Assembly (NCBI GenBank): GCA_900755895.1
Contig: CAAEIG010000218.1
Location: 1-54,742, forward strand
Length of the DNA stretch: 54,742 bases
Direction of reading: 5' to 3'
From: Clostridia bacterium
GTDB lineage: Bacteria > Bacillota > Clostridia > Oscillospirales > Acutalibacteraceae
Shown: one piece after another, positions 31,305 through 39,206 of the stretch
Numbering within the stretch: the stretch's first letter is position 1
Layout: every line of letters begins with the position of its first letter
The notes under the pieces: generated by a model
Database searches by the model: none
Seen by the model: only the letters and a program-made list of their open reading frames with translations
Told to the model about the DNA's origin: nothing
Made by a program: the position numbers and the translations under genes

Positions 31305-32527
31305 CACTCCTCGATGCGCAGCAGCCTGTTGTATTTGGCAACTCGTTCCGTCCGGCAGGGAGCGCCGGTCTTGATCTGCCCGGCGTTGGTAGCCACAGCG
31401 AGATCCGCGATGAAGGTGTCCTCCGTCTCGCCGGACCGGTGGGAAATCACCGTACGGTAGCCGCCCCGCTTGGCCAGCTCAATGCAGTCCATGGTCTCGG
31501 TGAGGGTGCCGATCTGGTTGAGCTTAATGAGGATGGCATTGCCTGCGCCCTCGTCCATGCCCTGCTGCAAGCGCTCCACATTGGTCACAAACAGATCATC
31601 GCCAACCAGTTGCACCTTGTCCCCCAGGCGGCGGGTCAGCTCTGCCCAGCCCTGCCAGTCCTCCTCACCCAAGGGATCCTCAATGGACAGGATGGGGTAC
31701 TTCTGCACCAGACCTTCCCAGTACTCGATCATATCCTCGGTGGAGAACTCCTTGCCCCGCTTGGGCAGGCGGTAGCGGTTCCCCTGGACCCACTCGCTGC
31801 CCGCTGCGTCCAGGGCCAGCTTCACCTTGCCGCTGTACCCCGCCTTGTCAATGGCCTCCAGCACCGCCTCGATGGCAGCTTCGTCGCTCTCCAGATTGGG
31901 GGCGAATCCGCCCTCGTCCCCCACGCCGGTGGAGAGCCCCCGGGCCTTCAGCTGGGAGCCCAGAGTATGGGTGATCTCCGCGCACCAGCGCAAACCCTCT
32001 CGGAAGGACTCCGCCCCCACGGGGATGATCATAAACTCCTGGATGTCGATGTTATTGCCCGCATGGGCGCCGCCGTTCAAAATGTTCATCATAGGCCGGG
32101 GCAGCTGATGGGCATTGGCTCCCCCCAAAAACCTGAACAAAGGCATGCGGTAGTGGGCCGCAATGGCTCTGGCTGCAGCCATGGACACCGCCAAGGTGGC
32201 GTTGGCACCCAGGTGGGCTTTGTTGGGGGTGCCGTCCAGCTTACAGAGGACCTGGTCGATTTCCCGGACCGTCAAGCTTGGGACCTTCTCCAAGGCCGGG
32301 GAGATGATTTCCGACACATTGCGGACGGCCTTCAGCACGCCCTTGCCCCCGTAGCGCCGCTGGTCACCGTCCCGCAGCTCCACCGCCTCAAATTTGCCCG
32401 TGGACGCCCCCGAGGGCGCCGCCGCCGTACCCATACTGCCGTCGCTGAGCTGGACCGTGGCACTCACCGTTGGATTGCCCCGGGAATCCAGGATCTCGCA
32501 GCCGTACACCTTCTGGATCTTTACCAT
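31301..32527 (-). CDS. eno: Enolase
   Basis: The 408-residue phosphopyruvate hydratase interconverts 2-phosphoglycerate and phosphoenolpyruvate in glycolysis. Conserved parts: EILDSRGNPTVSATVQL at the start, APSGASTGKFEAVELRDG, the metal-ligand regions LALDAAGSE, SIEDPLGEED and LVGDDLFVTN, signature AILIKLNQIGTLTETMDCI, and VISHRSGETEDTFIADLAV. It is about 20 residues shorter than most bacterial enolases (~430). The shortening is spread over loops and no catalytic segment is lost. GGGAGGAC lies upstream of the ATG. Single gene, divergent from the serine hydrolase. Confidence 0.97.
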   Translation of the reverse strand: MVKIQKVYGCEILDSRGNPTVSATVQLSDGSMGTAAAPSGASTGKFEAVELRDGDQRRYGGKGVLKAVRNVSEIISPALEKVPSLTVREIDQVLCKLDGTPNKAHLGANATLAVSMAAARAIAAHYRMPLFRFLGGANAHQLPRPMMNILNGGAHAGNNIDIQEFMIIPVGAESFREGLRWCAEITHTLGSQLKARGLSTGVGDEGGFAPNLESDEAAIEAVLEAIDKAGYSGKVKLALDAAGSEWVQGNRYRLPKRGKEFSTEDMIEYWEGLVQKYPILSIEDPLGEEDWQGWAELTRRLGDKVQLVGDDLFVTNVERLQQGMDEGAGNAILIKLNQIGTLTETMDCIELAKRGGYRTVISHRSGETEDTFIADLAVATNAGQIKTGAPCRTERVAKYNRLLRIEEC

Positions 32528-32579
32528 AGCACTGTCCTCCCTGTGGAATTGTTGATGGAATCATCTCTAGTATTCTACA

Positions 32580-32608
32580 TTGCAATGGCAAATAAACTGT
32601 GCTACACT
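32580..32608 (+). promoter_or_regulatory. Promoter of the serine hydrolase gene
   Basis: TTGCAA (32580-32585), 17-base spacer, TACACT (32603-32608), 34 bases before the ATG. Confidence 0.65.
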
Positions 32609-32642
32609 CATTTTAGACTTACTTTTGGAAGGAAGGATCCTT

Positions 32643-34166
32643 ATGGAATTTCAACACGTCACCCCGGAAAGCGTGGGTGTGCCCTCCCAGGCTGTACTGG
32701 ATCTGATCGACGAGCTCTATCGCTACGGCATCGACATGCACGGTCTCATGCTGCTGCGCCACGGGAAAGTGTACGCCCAAGGCTTCTGGAAGCCCTACAA
32801 CCCCCAGACTCCTCACATCATGTTCTCTTTCTCCAAGAGCCTGACCTCCACTGCCATTGGTTTTGCTGTGCAGGAGGGCATCCTCTCTCTGGACGACAAG
32901 CTCTGCGACATCTTCCCGGACAAGCTGCCGGAAAACCCCAGCGAAAACTTGAAAAAGTGCTGTGTCCGCCACCTGCTGATGATGGGCTGCGGTCACGCTC
33001 AAGAGATCGAGTGGGCCAACAGCCCCCTGGACTGGATCTCCCTGTTTTTGAAAAACGACTTTGTGTATGAGCCCGGCACCCACTTCCTCTACAACACCGC
33101 CGGGACCAACATGCTCTCCGCCATCATCACCCGGAAGACCGGCCTGCCCTTGACCCAGTTCCTCAAGCCCCGGCTTTTTGAGCCCCTGGGCATGGGGGAG
33201 ATTCACTGCCACGCCCTGCCTGACGGCACAGAGATGGGCGGCGCAGGCATGTACCTGACCCTGGACGCCATGGCTCGGTTCGTGCAGTTTGTGGCCAACC
33301 GGGGCAGCTGGGAGGGACGCCAGCTGCTGAATGAGGGCTGGTTCGACCTGGCCACCACCAAGGAGATCGACAACCCCGATGTGGGCTACTGGGCTGGGGA
33401 TCCTGACTGGCATGCAGGGTACGGCTTCCAGTTCTGGATGTGCGATAAACCCGGCATCTTCCGGGGGGACGGCGCTTTCGGTCAGTATGGCGTAGTGCTC
33501 ACCCATCAGGATGCCGTTGTGGTGATCCAGTCCGCTTCCATGCGGCTGCAGGCGGTGCTCAACGCTGTGTGGGACACCCTGCTTCCCGCCTTTGCCGACG
33601 CTCCCCTGCCCGAGGATGCTCACGCCTTCCATCGGCTGGAAAAGCGCCTGGCTGCTCTGGAAGTGCCCCCCATGCTGGGCATGCGCAACCCTGGAGCGGA
33701 AAGCTCCTTAAACGGTGCGGTGTACCTGCCGGACCAGCCCATCCCCGGACTGGTAGATTTTGTGGCTGGAGCAGGTCACTTTGTACCCCTGGGCAACCAG
33801 CTGCAGAAGCTGGAGTTTGCCTTTGACGGAGACAATGCCCGGCTGCTGTTCCACCAGGACACCGGCACCCAGGAACTGAACCTGGGCATGACCGGTCACT
33901 TTGCCACCACCCAGGTGGAGGATGACCTGTTCGGATGCAACGGCCGCTGGCGTGCCCACAACAAGCTGGAGCTGGAAGTCCGCAACACCCGCATGGCCAC
34001 CGGACTTCGGATGCTTTTTGAGTTCTCCGGCGACAAGCTCACCGTGACCAGCGACCTGACCGTTCCGGAAATGGGCGGTTTGGCGGGCAGTGCTCCGGCA
34101 CCCGTTGTTTTGTCCCTGGAATCCGGCGATGTAAACACCAAAACCAAGATGTACTGGGAGCAGTAA
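32643..34166 (+). CDS. Beta-lactamase-family serine hydrolase
   Basis: ATG 32643 follows GGAAGGA, giving 507 residues. The N-terminal ~320 residues are a beta-lactamase/EstB/DD-peptidase-like domain. The Ser-x-x-Lys motif is SFSK in IMFSFSKSLTSTAIGFA, the tyrosine motif is in FLYNTAGTNML, and the third motif region is probably GYGFQFW. The remaining ~180 residues form an all-beta extension. There is no signal peptide, so it is probably a cytoplasmic esterase, amidase or peptidase rather than a drug-resistance lactamase. Substrate unknown. It stands alone between two terminators and its own promoter. Confidence 0.85.
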   Translation: MEFQHVTPESVGVPSQAVLDLIDELYRYGIDMHGLMLLRHGKVYAQGFWKPYNPQTPHIMFSFSKSLTSTAIGFAVQEGILSLDDKLCDIFPDKLPENPSENLKKCCVRHLLMMGCGHAQEIEWANSPLDWISLFLKNDFVYEPGTHFLYNTAGTNMLSAIITRKTGLPLTQFLKPRLFEPLGMGEIHCHALPDGTEMGGAGMYLTLDAMARFVQFVANRGSWEGRQLLNEGWFDLATTKEIDNPDVGYWAGDPDWHAGYGFQFWMCDKPGIFRGDGAFGQYGVVLTHQDAVVVIQSASMRLQAVLNAVWDTLLPAFADAPLPEDAHAFHRLEKRLAALEVPPMLGMRNPGAESSLNGAVYLPDQPIPGLVDFVAGAGHFVPLGNQLQKLEFAFDGDNARLLFHQDTGTQELNLGMTGHFATTQVEDDLFGCNGRWRAHNKLELEVRNTRMATGLRMLFEFSGDKLTVTSDLTVPEMGGLAGSAPAPVVLSLESGDVNTKTKMYWEQ

Positions 34167-34211
34167 GACGGCTGAGTTCCGCTGTGTTCCATCCTCTGTG
34201 AGGCAAAAGCC

Positions 34212-34243
34212 AAAAGGGAGGCGCCATAAGCGCCTCCCTTTTT
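34212..34243 (+). terminator. Terminator of the serine hydrolase gene
   Basis: GGGAGGCGC (34216-34224) pairs with GCGCCTCCC (34230-34238), loop CATAA, flanked by AAAA and TTTTT. Confidence 0.93.
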
Positions 34244-34254
34244 CATTTCCCGGG

Positions 34255-34289
34255 AAAACAAAAAGGAGGTGTGCTTTCAGCACACCTCC
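34255..34289 (-). terminator. Terminator of the S10-spc-alpha super-operon
   Basis: GGAGGTGTGCT (34265-34275) pairs with AGCACACCTCC (34279-34289). On the minus strand the tail is TTTTTGTTTT (complement of 34255-34264). It lies eight bases past the rplQ stop. Confidence 0.95.
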
Positions 34290-34296
34290 CAATTCA

Positions 34297-34638
34297 TCAA
34301 ACCAGCTCCAGAATGGCCATCTCGGCGGCGTCGCCGCGACGGGGCCCCAGCTTGGTGATGCGAGTGTAGCCGCCGTTGCGGTCGGCATACTTGGGGGCAA
34401 TCTCGGTGAACAGCTTGTTCACAACAGCCTCCTTGGTGATGAAGCTCATCACCAGGCGCTTGCTCTGCAGGTTATCCTGCTTGGCAATGGTGATCATCTT
34501 CTCCGCCAACGCGCGCACTTCCTTGGCGCGGGTCACGGTGGTCTCGATCTTGCCGTTCTCCAGGAAGAACGTCACCAGGCCCCGCAGCATCGCGGTGCGG
34601 TGAGCGGTATCTCTACCCAGCTTTCTCGTACCCGGCAT
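34297..34638 (-). CDS. rplQ: 50S ribosomal protein L17
   Basis: The 113-residue bL17 starts MPGTRKLGRDTAHRTAMLRGLVTFFLENGKIETTVTRAKEVR, the standard family opening, and is full length. It is the last gene of the super-operon, 36 bases after rpoA, as in most Firmicutes, and is directly followed by the operon terminator. It binds 23S rRNA near the peptide exit tunnel. Confidence 0.98.
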   Translation of the reverse strand: MPGTRKLGRDTAHRTAMLRGLVTFFLENGKIETTVTRAKEVRALAEKMITIAKQDNLQSKRLVMSFITKEAVVNKLFTEIAPKYADRNGGYTRITKLGPRRGDAAEMAILELV

Positions 34639-34674
34639 GGATATTCACTCCTATCATTTCAAAAGTAGGTTGCT

Positions 34675-35628
34675 TTATTCCTCGTCCTTGCGAAGTGTGA
34701 GGCCCAGGGAGCTCAGCTTCCAAATGACCTCTTCCAGCGACTTGCGGCCCAGGTTCCGAACCTTCATCATATCCTCTTCCGAGCGGTTGATCAGGTCCTT
34801 TACTGTGTTGATCCCGGCGCGCTTGAGGCAGTTGAAGGAACGCACAGAGAGATCCAGCTCTTCAATGGTCATCTCCAGCACCTTCTCCTCGCCGCCTTCG
34901 TCCTTCTCCACCATGATCTCCGTGCTCTTGCCCTTATCGGACAGGTCCACAAAGAGATTCAGGTGGTCGGTGAGGACCTTTGCCGCCAAAGAGACAGCCT
35001 CCTGAGCGTTGATCACGCCGTTGGTCCACACCTCCAAGGTCAGCTTGTCAAAGTCAATGCGCTGCCCCACACGGGTGCTTTCCACATTGAAATTGACCTT
35101 CAGCACAGGTGTGTAAATAGAATCGACCGCAATCTCTCCGATCACGCCTTCCGGCATATTCTGCTTGTTGCGTTCGTTCGAGACATAACCCCTTCCCTTG
35201 TCCAGGGTCAGCTCCATGAAGAGCCGGGCCCCTTCGCCCAGGGTGGCAATGTGCAGCTGGGGATTTAAAATCTCCACCTCGCTGTCGCTCTTGATGGACT
35301 CTGCCGTAACCTCACAGGGGCCTTCCGCAGAGATCTCTACGGTTTTGGGGCCGTCGCAGTGCAGCTTAGCCACCAAGCCCTTAATGTTCAGCACAATCTC
35401 GGTGACATCCTCTTTCACCCCGGGGATTGTGGAAAACTCATGAAGGACGCCGTCAATCTTAATGGATTTCACAGCCACTCCGGGCAGGCTGGAGAGCAGC
35501 ACCCTCCGCAGGCCATTGCCCAGGGTTGTGCCGAAGCCACGCTCCAGGGGCTCCACCACGAACTTTCCATACGTGCCGTTTTCGGAAATTTCCGCAATTT
35601 CAATCTTGGGTCTTTCTATCTCAATCAT
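34675..35628 (-). CDS. rpoA: DNA-directed RNA polymerase subunit alpha
   Basis: The ATG at 35628 (MIEIERPKIE) follows AAAAGGAGG, giving 317 residues. The N-terminal dimerisation/assembly domain includes FVVEPLERGFGTTLGNGLRRVLLSSLPG. The C-terminal domain (about 245-317, IEELDLSVRSFNCLKRAGINTVKDLINRSEEDMMKVRNLGRKSLEEV) contacts upstream DNA and activators. Both domains are complete. It sits between rpsD and rplQ, the usual alpha-operon order. Confidence 0.98.
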   Translation of the reverse strand: MIEIERPKIEIAEISENGTYGKFVVEPLERGFGTTLGNGLRRVLLSSLPGVAVKSIKIDGVLHEFSTIPGVKEDVTEIVLNIKGLVAKLHCDGPKTVEISAEGPCEVTAESIKSDSEVEILNPQLHIATLGEGARLFMELTLDKGRGYVSNERNKQNMPEGVIGEIAVDSIYTPVLKVNFNVESTRVGQRIDFDKLTLEVWTNGVINAQEAVSLAAKVLTDHLNLFVDLSDKGKSTEIMVEKDEGGEEKVLEMTIEELDLSVRSFNCLKRAGINTVKDLINRSEEDMMKVRNLGRKSLEEVIWKLSSLGLTLRKDEE

Positions 35629-35691
35629 CCGCGATCCTCCTTTTACACAGTGCAATAAACTCGACGGTGCCTGCTGTTTGGGAAGCCCGCA

Positions 35692-36294
35692 TTACTTGGA
35701 GTACAACTCCACGATGAGGTGCTCTTCCACAGGCAGGTCAATATCCTCGCGGACGGGCATTTGGACCACAGTGCCCTTCAGGGCGTTCTTATCCCGCTCC
35801 AGCCACTGGGGAACAGTGACCAGGGGAGCGTCCTCGCCGGTGAGCTTGGAGAACTTCACGGAGGAGCGGCTGGAAGCCTTCACCTCGATGACGTCGCCGG
35901 GCTTCACCTGGAAGGAGGGGATATCCACCTTCTGGCCGTTGACAGTGAAGTGACCATGGGTCACCAGCTGACGGGCGTCGCGGCGGGTGGTGGCAAAGCC
36001 CAGACGGTAAACCACGTTGTCCAGGCGGCGCTCCACCAGGATCAGCAGGTTCTCACCGGGACGGCCTTCCATACGGGTGGCCTTCTCATAGTAGGAGCGG
36101 AACTGCTTCTCCAGGATGCCGTAAACAAACTTCACCTTCTGCTTTTCCTGCAGCTGCAGGGCATACTCGCCCTTCTTTCTTCTCATCTGGCTGCCGGGGT
36201 TGCGGTTGGTGTTCTTCTTGGCGTATCCCATCACGGCAGGAGAAATCCCCAGCGCGTGGCAGCGCTTTGCGATGGGCTGCATATTCTTAGCCAT
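35692..36294 (-). CDS. rpsD: 30S ribosomal protein S4
   Basis: The 200-residue uS4 has an RNA-binding S4 domain (RLDNVVYRLGFATTRRDARQLVTHGHFTVNGQKVDIPSFQVKPGD). The N-terminus lacks the Cys cluster of zinc-type S4. It initiates 30S assembly on 16S rRNA. It lies between rpsK and rpoA, the alpha-operon position where S4 often acts as translational repressor; no obvious pseudoknot was traced here. Confidence 0.98.
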   Translation of the reverse strand: MAKNMQPIAKRCHALGISPAVMGYAKKNTNRNPGSQMRRKKGEYALQLQEKQKVKFVYGILEKQFRSYYEKATRMEGRPGENLLILVERRLDNVVYRLGFATTRRDARQLVTHGHFTVNGQKVDIPSFQVKPGDVIEVKASSRSSVKFSKLTGEDAPLVTVPQWLERDKNALKGTVVQMPVREDIDLPVEEHLIVELYSK

Positions 36295-36314
36295 AGCTCT
36301 GTTCTCCTTTCAAG

Positions 36315-36716
36315 TTAGACACGGCGGCGCTTGGGCGGGCGGCAGCCGTTGTGGGGGATGGGAGTGACGTCCTTAATCATGCTCACGTCCAGACCAGCGG
36401 CCTGCAGAGCACGGATGGCGGCCTCACGGCCGGCGCCCGGGCCCTTGACGTAAACTTCCACAGACTTCATGCCATGTTCCATGGCCAGCTTTGCAGCGGT
36501 CTCAGCGGCCGTCTGCGCGGCGAAGGGAGTGGATTTCCGGGAGCCTCTGAAGCCCAGCTCGCCAGAGCTTGCCCAGGAGACAGCGTTGCCCTGGGTATCG
36601 GTGATGGTGACGATGGTGTTGTTAAACGTAGACTGGATATGGGCGGCGCCGCGCTCAATATTCTTGCGCTCGCGGCGGCGGCGCACAGCGCCCTTAGTGC
36701 CCTTTTGTGCTGCCAT
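36315..36716 (-). CDS. rpsK: 30S ribosomal protein S11
   Basis: The 133-residue uS11 contains GAAHIQSTFNNTIVTITDTQGNAVSWASSGELGFRGSRKSTPFAAQTAAE and ends PIPHNGCRPPKRRRV, the conserved C-terminus. It is in the 30S platform next to the mRNA exit. It follows rpsM by 13 bases. Confidence 0.98.
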   Translation of the reverse strand: MAAQKGTKGAVRRRRERKNIERGAAHIQSTFNNTIVTITDTQGNAVSWASSGELGFRGSRKSTPFAAQTAAETAAKLAMEHGMKSVEVYVKGPGAGREAAIRALQAAGLDVSMIKDVTPIPHNGCRPPKRRRV

Positions 36717-36729
36717 TTAAAATCCCTCC

Positions 36730-37098
36730 TTACTTCTTCTTGTTGGCCATGGTCTTGCGGGGACCCTTACGGGTACGGGCGTTGGTCTTGGTGCGCTGGC
36801 CACGGACCGGCAGGCCCTTGCGATGGCGCACGCCACGATAGCAGCCGATCTCGATCAGACGCTTGATATCGAAGGCAACGTCCCGGCGGAGGTCGCCCTC
36901 CACATGGCAGTTCTTGTCAATATAATCTCTCAGCTTGGCGGTGTCATCCTCGGACAGGTCGCGAACGCGGATGTCGGGATCGACGCCGGTCTCAGCGCAG
37001 ATGTTGGAAGCGGTCTTGCGGCCGATGCCGTAGATATAGGTAAGGGCGATTTCGATCCGCTTGTCCCTGGGTAAGTCGATACCAGAAATACGAGCCAT
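36730..37098 (-). CDS. rpsM: 30S ribosomal protein S13
   Basis: The 122-residue uS13 begins MARISGIDLPRDKRIEIALTYIYGIG, and its tail GVRHRKGLPVRGQRTKTNARTRKGPRK reaches toward the P site. It forms bridges to the 50S subunit in the 30S head. First of the alpha-operon ribosomal genes, after rpmJ. Confidence 0.98.
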   Translation of the reverse strand: MARISGIDLPRDKRIEIALTYIYGIGRKTASNICAETGVDPDIRVRDLSEDDTAKLRDYIDKNCHVEGDLRRDVAFDIKRLIEIGCYRGVRHRKGLPVRGQRTKTNARTRKGPRKTMANKKK

Positions 37099-37128
37099 TC
37101 TTATACCTCCATAGTAATGCGCCGGCCC

Positions 37129-37242
37129 TTAGCCCTGACGCTGCTTATGCTTGGGGTTGTCACAGATGACCATGACTTTGCCCTTACGCTTGATGATCTT
37201 GCATTTCTCGCACATTTTCTTAACAGAAGGTCTGACTTTCAT
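37129..37242 (-). CDS. rpmJ: 50S ribosomal protein L36
   Basis: The 37-residue bL36 starts MKVRPSVKKMCEKCKIIKRK and ends CDNPKHKQRQG. The zinc ligands are Cys11, Cys14 and Cys27 plus His32, so this is the zinc-binding form. It lies between infA and rpsM, its standard place in Firmicutes. AAGGAGGG precedes the ATG. Confidence 0.97.
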   Translation of the reverse strand: MKVRPSVKKMCEKCKIIKRKGKVMVICDNPKHKQRQG

Positions 37243-37301
37243 GGTGTGCCCTCCTTTTCAGTGGGATCGTCAGTATTCTGTGGGTTTTGTTCAAACTAAA
37301 A

Positions 37302-37520
37302 TTACTTCGAGCGCCAGGTGATGCGTCCCTTGGTCAGGTCATAGGGTGACATTTCCATGGTGACCTTATCTCCGGGCAGAATCCGGATGAAGTTCATCCG
37401 CAGCTTGCCGGAAATGTGGGCCAACACCGTGTGCCCGTTGGGAAGCTCTACCTGAAACGTGGCATTGGGCAGCGCTTCCTTCACGACGCCCTGCACTTCA
37501 ATTACGTCCTGCTTTGACAT
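37302..37520 (-). CDS. infA: Translation initiation factor IF-1
   Basis: The 72-residue S1-type OB-fold protein begins MSKQDVIEVQGVVKEALPNATFQVELPNGHTVLAHISGKLRMNFIRILPGDKV. IF-1 binds the 30S A site during initiation and assists IF-2 and IF-3. Full length, positioned between the KOW-domain gene and rpmJ. Confidence 0.98.
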   Translation of the reverse strand: MSKQDVIEVQGVVKEALPNATFQVELPNGHTVLAHISGKLRMNFIRILPGDKVTMEMSPYDLTKGRITWRSK

Positions 37521-37538
37521 AGAAAAAACCTCCGTACT

Positions 37539-37790
37539 TCACTCTGTCCCGCCCGTTTGAAAGGGTCTTAGGGCAGCGCGTATGCTTCGATTGGTTTTCA
37601 TGGCCTCTTCGGGAAGAACCGTGCCCGTGGGCGCCAGGTGGAAGAGTTTCTTCCGCTTGGGGCGCTCCAGTGGGCGGCGCTTTCCGTCCGCCACCACCCC
37701 GTAGGGCGGGGCGACCTCTATCACAACGAGGAAACTGTCTTTATCATGGCCGGCAAGTGACCTTGCCACCCGGCCTCGCACCCACTCCAT
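37539..37790 (-). CDS. KOW-domain RNA-binding protein, L14e-like
   Basis: The ATG at 37790 (MEWVRGRVARSLAGHDKDSFLVV) follows GTGAGGT, eight bases after the map stop, giving 83 residues. The N-terminal half is a KOW-type SH3-like barrel resembling the start of archaeal/eukaryotic L14e and L27e. The middle is very basic (DGKRRPLERPKRKKLFHL), consistent with RNA binding. Clostridia often carry such a gene between map and infA, but its role is not well defined. It may bind ribosomal RNA or act in translation. Not essential to the canonical operon set. Confidence 0.85.
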   Translation of the reverse strand: MEWVRGRVARSLAGHDKDSFLVVIEVAPPYGVVADGKRRPLERPKRKKLFHLAPTGTVLPEEAMKTNRSIRAALRPFQTGGTE

Positions 37791-37797
37791 AGCAACC

Positions 37798-38550
37798 TCA
37801 CTCAAGGGCGGTCAACAGGACCGGCCCGTCCGGGGTGATTGCCACAGTGTGTTCAAAGTGGGCAGAGAGGCTGTTGTCTTTTGTCACAGTGGTCCAGCCG
37901 TCGTCCAGGATCTTCACCCCGGGCTTACCCATGTTCACCATGGGCTCGATGGCGATGACCATGCCGGGCATCAGCCGCACGCCCCTGCCGGGCGTGCCGT
38001 AATTGGGAACGCTGGGGTCTTCATGGAGCTTCGCACCTACTCCGTGGCCGACGAATTCTCGTACCACCGAGTAACCGCGAGCTTCGACATACGCTTGTAC
38101 CGCATGGCCGATATCGCCTAAGCGGTTGCCGGGAACTGCCTGCTCAATGCCTAAAAACAAGCTGCGCTCCGTGGCGTCCAAAAGTGCCTTGGCCTCTTCA
38201 CTGATCTCCCCGCAGGGGAAGGTCCAGGCGTTATCGCCGTGGAAACCTTCATAACAGGCGCCGATGTCAATGCTGACGATGTCGCCGTGCTTTAAGAGGA
38301 TGCTCTTGGAGGGTATGCCGTGGATGACCACGTTGTTTACCGAGATACAGGCGCTGGCGGGATATCCGCTGTAATTCAGGAAGCTGGGGGTTGCCCCCTC
38401 GCTTTCGATATATTGACGGACGATCTTGTCGATCTCCCAGGTGGAAACCCCGGGCTCCACCGCCTCGCCTGCAAGCCTCAGTGCCTTTTGGGAGATCTTA
38501 CCTGCCTTCCGCATAATGGAAAGCTCTCGGCTCGTTTTGAGCACGATCAT
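37798..38550 (-). CDS. map: Methionine aminopeptidase, type I
   Basis: The 250-residue pita-bread fold has all five metal ligands visible by motif: the two Asp in SIDIGACYEGFHGDNAW, His in GHGVGAKLHEDP, and Glu in MVIAIEPMVN and AHFEHTVAI. It removes the initiator Met from nascent proteins. Its ATG overlaps the adk stop by four bases (ATGA), indicating translational coupling. Confidence 0.98.
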   Translation of the reverse strand: MIVLKTSRELSIMRKAGKISQKALRLAGEAVEPGVSTWEIDKIVRQYIESEGATPSFLNYSGYPASACISVNNVVIHGIPSKSILLKHGDIVSIDIGACYEGFHGDNAWTFPCGEISEEAKALLDATERSLFLGIEQAVPGNRLGDIGHAVQAYVEARGYSVVREFVGHGVGAKLHEDPSVPNYGTPGRGVRLMPGMVIAIEPMVNMGKPGVKILDDGWTTVTKDNSLSAHFEHTVAITPDGPVLLTALE

Positions 38551-39185
38551 GTCAGATCCTCCAGGGCTTCCATCACCAGGCGGGTGGTGTCCTCCACCTT
38601 TTCCTGGCCATGGACCACAAGCAGCTTGCCCTGCTTGCTGTAGTACTCTTTCAGAGGTTCGGTCTGGGTGTGATACACTTCCAGCCGCTCCTTCACGGTA
38701 TCTGGGTGGTCGTCCTTGCGCTGAACGAGGGTGCCGCCGCAGATGTCACACTTGCCCTCTTCCTTGGGCTGTTTGTACAGCGTGTGGTAAGAGGATCCGC
38801 AGCTTTCGCAGACACGGCGTCCGGACATGCGGGTGATGATGTCTTCATCGGAGACTTCGATATCCAGCACGGCATCGAGCTCCACACCCATCTTATCCAG
38901 AGCCTCGGCCTGGGGGATGGTCCTGGGGAAGCCGTCCAGGATGAAACCGTTCTTGCAGTCATCCTGAGCCAGGCGGTCCTGGATGATGCCGATGAGAATC
39001 TCATCGGGCACCAGCTGACCGCTCTCCATATAGGTCTTGGCCTTCAGGCCCATCTCTGTGCCGCTCTTCAGTGCTTCGCGGAGAATGTTCCCCGTGGAGA
39101 TGGTGGGGATGTTGTTTTTCTGGCAGATCTTCTCTGCCTGGGTGCCTTTACCAGCACCGGGAGCGCCTAACAAAATCAGCTTCAT
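38547..39185 (-). CDS. adk: Adenylate kinase, zinc-LID type
   Basis: The second ATG at 39185 is preferred because CGGAGG lies nine bases before it but directly abuts the ATG at 39194; this gives 212 residues. The P-loop is GAPGAGKGT (7-15), NMP-binding follows, and the DGFPRTIPQAEAL segment is typical. The LID has a four-Cys zinc site (CESCGSSYHTLYKQP, CDICGG). It interconverts ATP + AMP and 2 ADP. It lies between secY and map in the spc operon, as in Bacillus. Confidence 0.98.
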   Translation of the reverse strand: MKLILLGAPGAGKGTQAEKICQKNNIPTISTGNILREALKSGTEMGLKAKTYMESGQLVPDEILIGIIQDRLAQDDCKNGFILDGFPRTIPQAEALDKMGVELDAVLDIEVSDEDIITRMSGRRVCESCGSSYHTLYKQPKEEGKCDICGGTLVQRKDDHPDTVKERLEVYHTQTEPLKEYYSKQGKLLVVHGQEKVEDTTRLVMEALEDLT

Positions 39186-39206
39186 AGCCTTCATCCTCCG
39201 TTTTTG

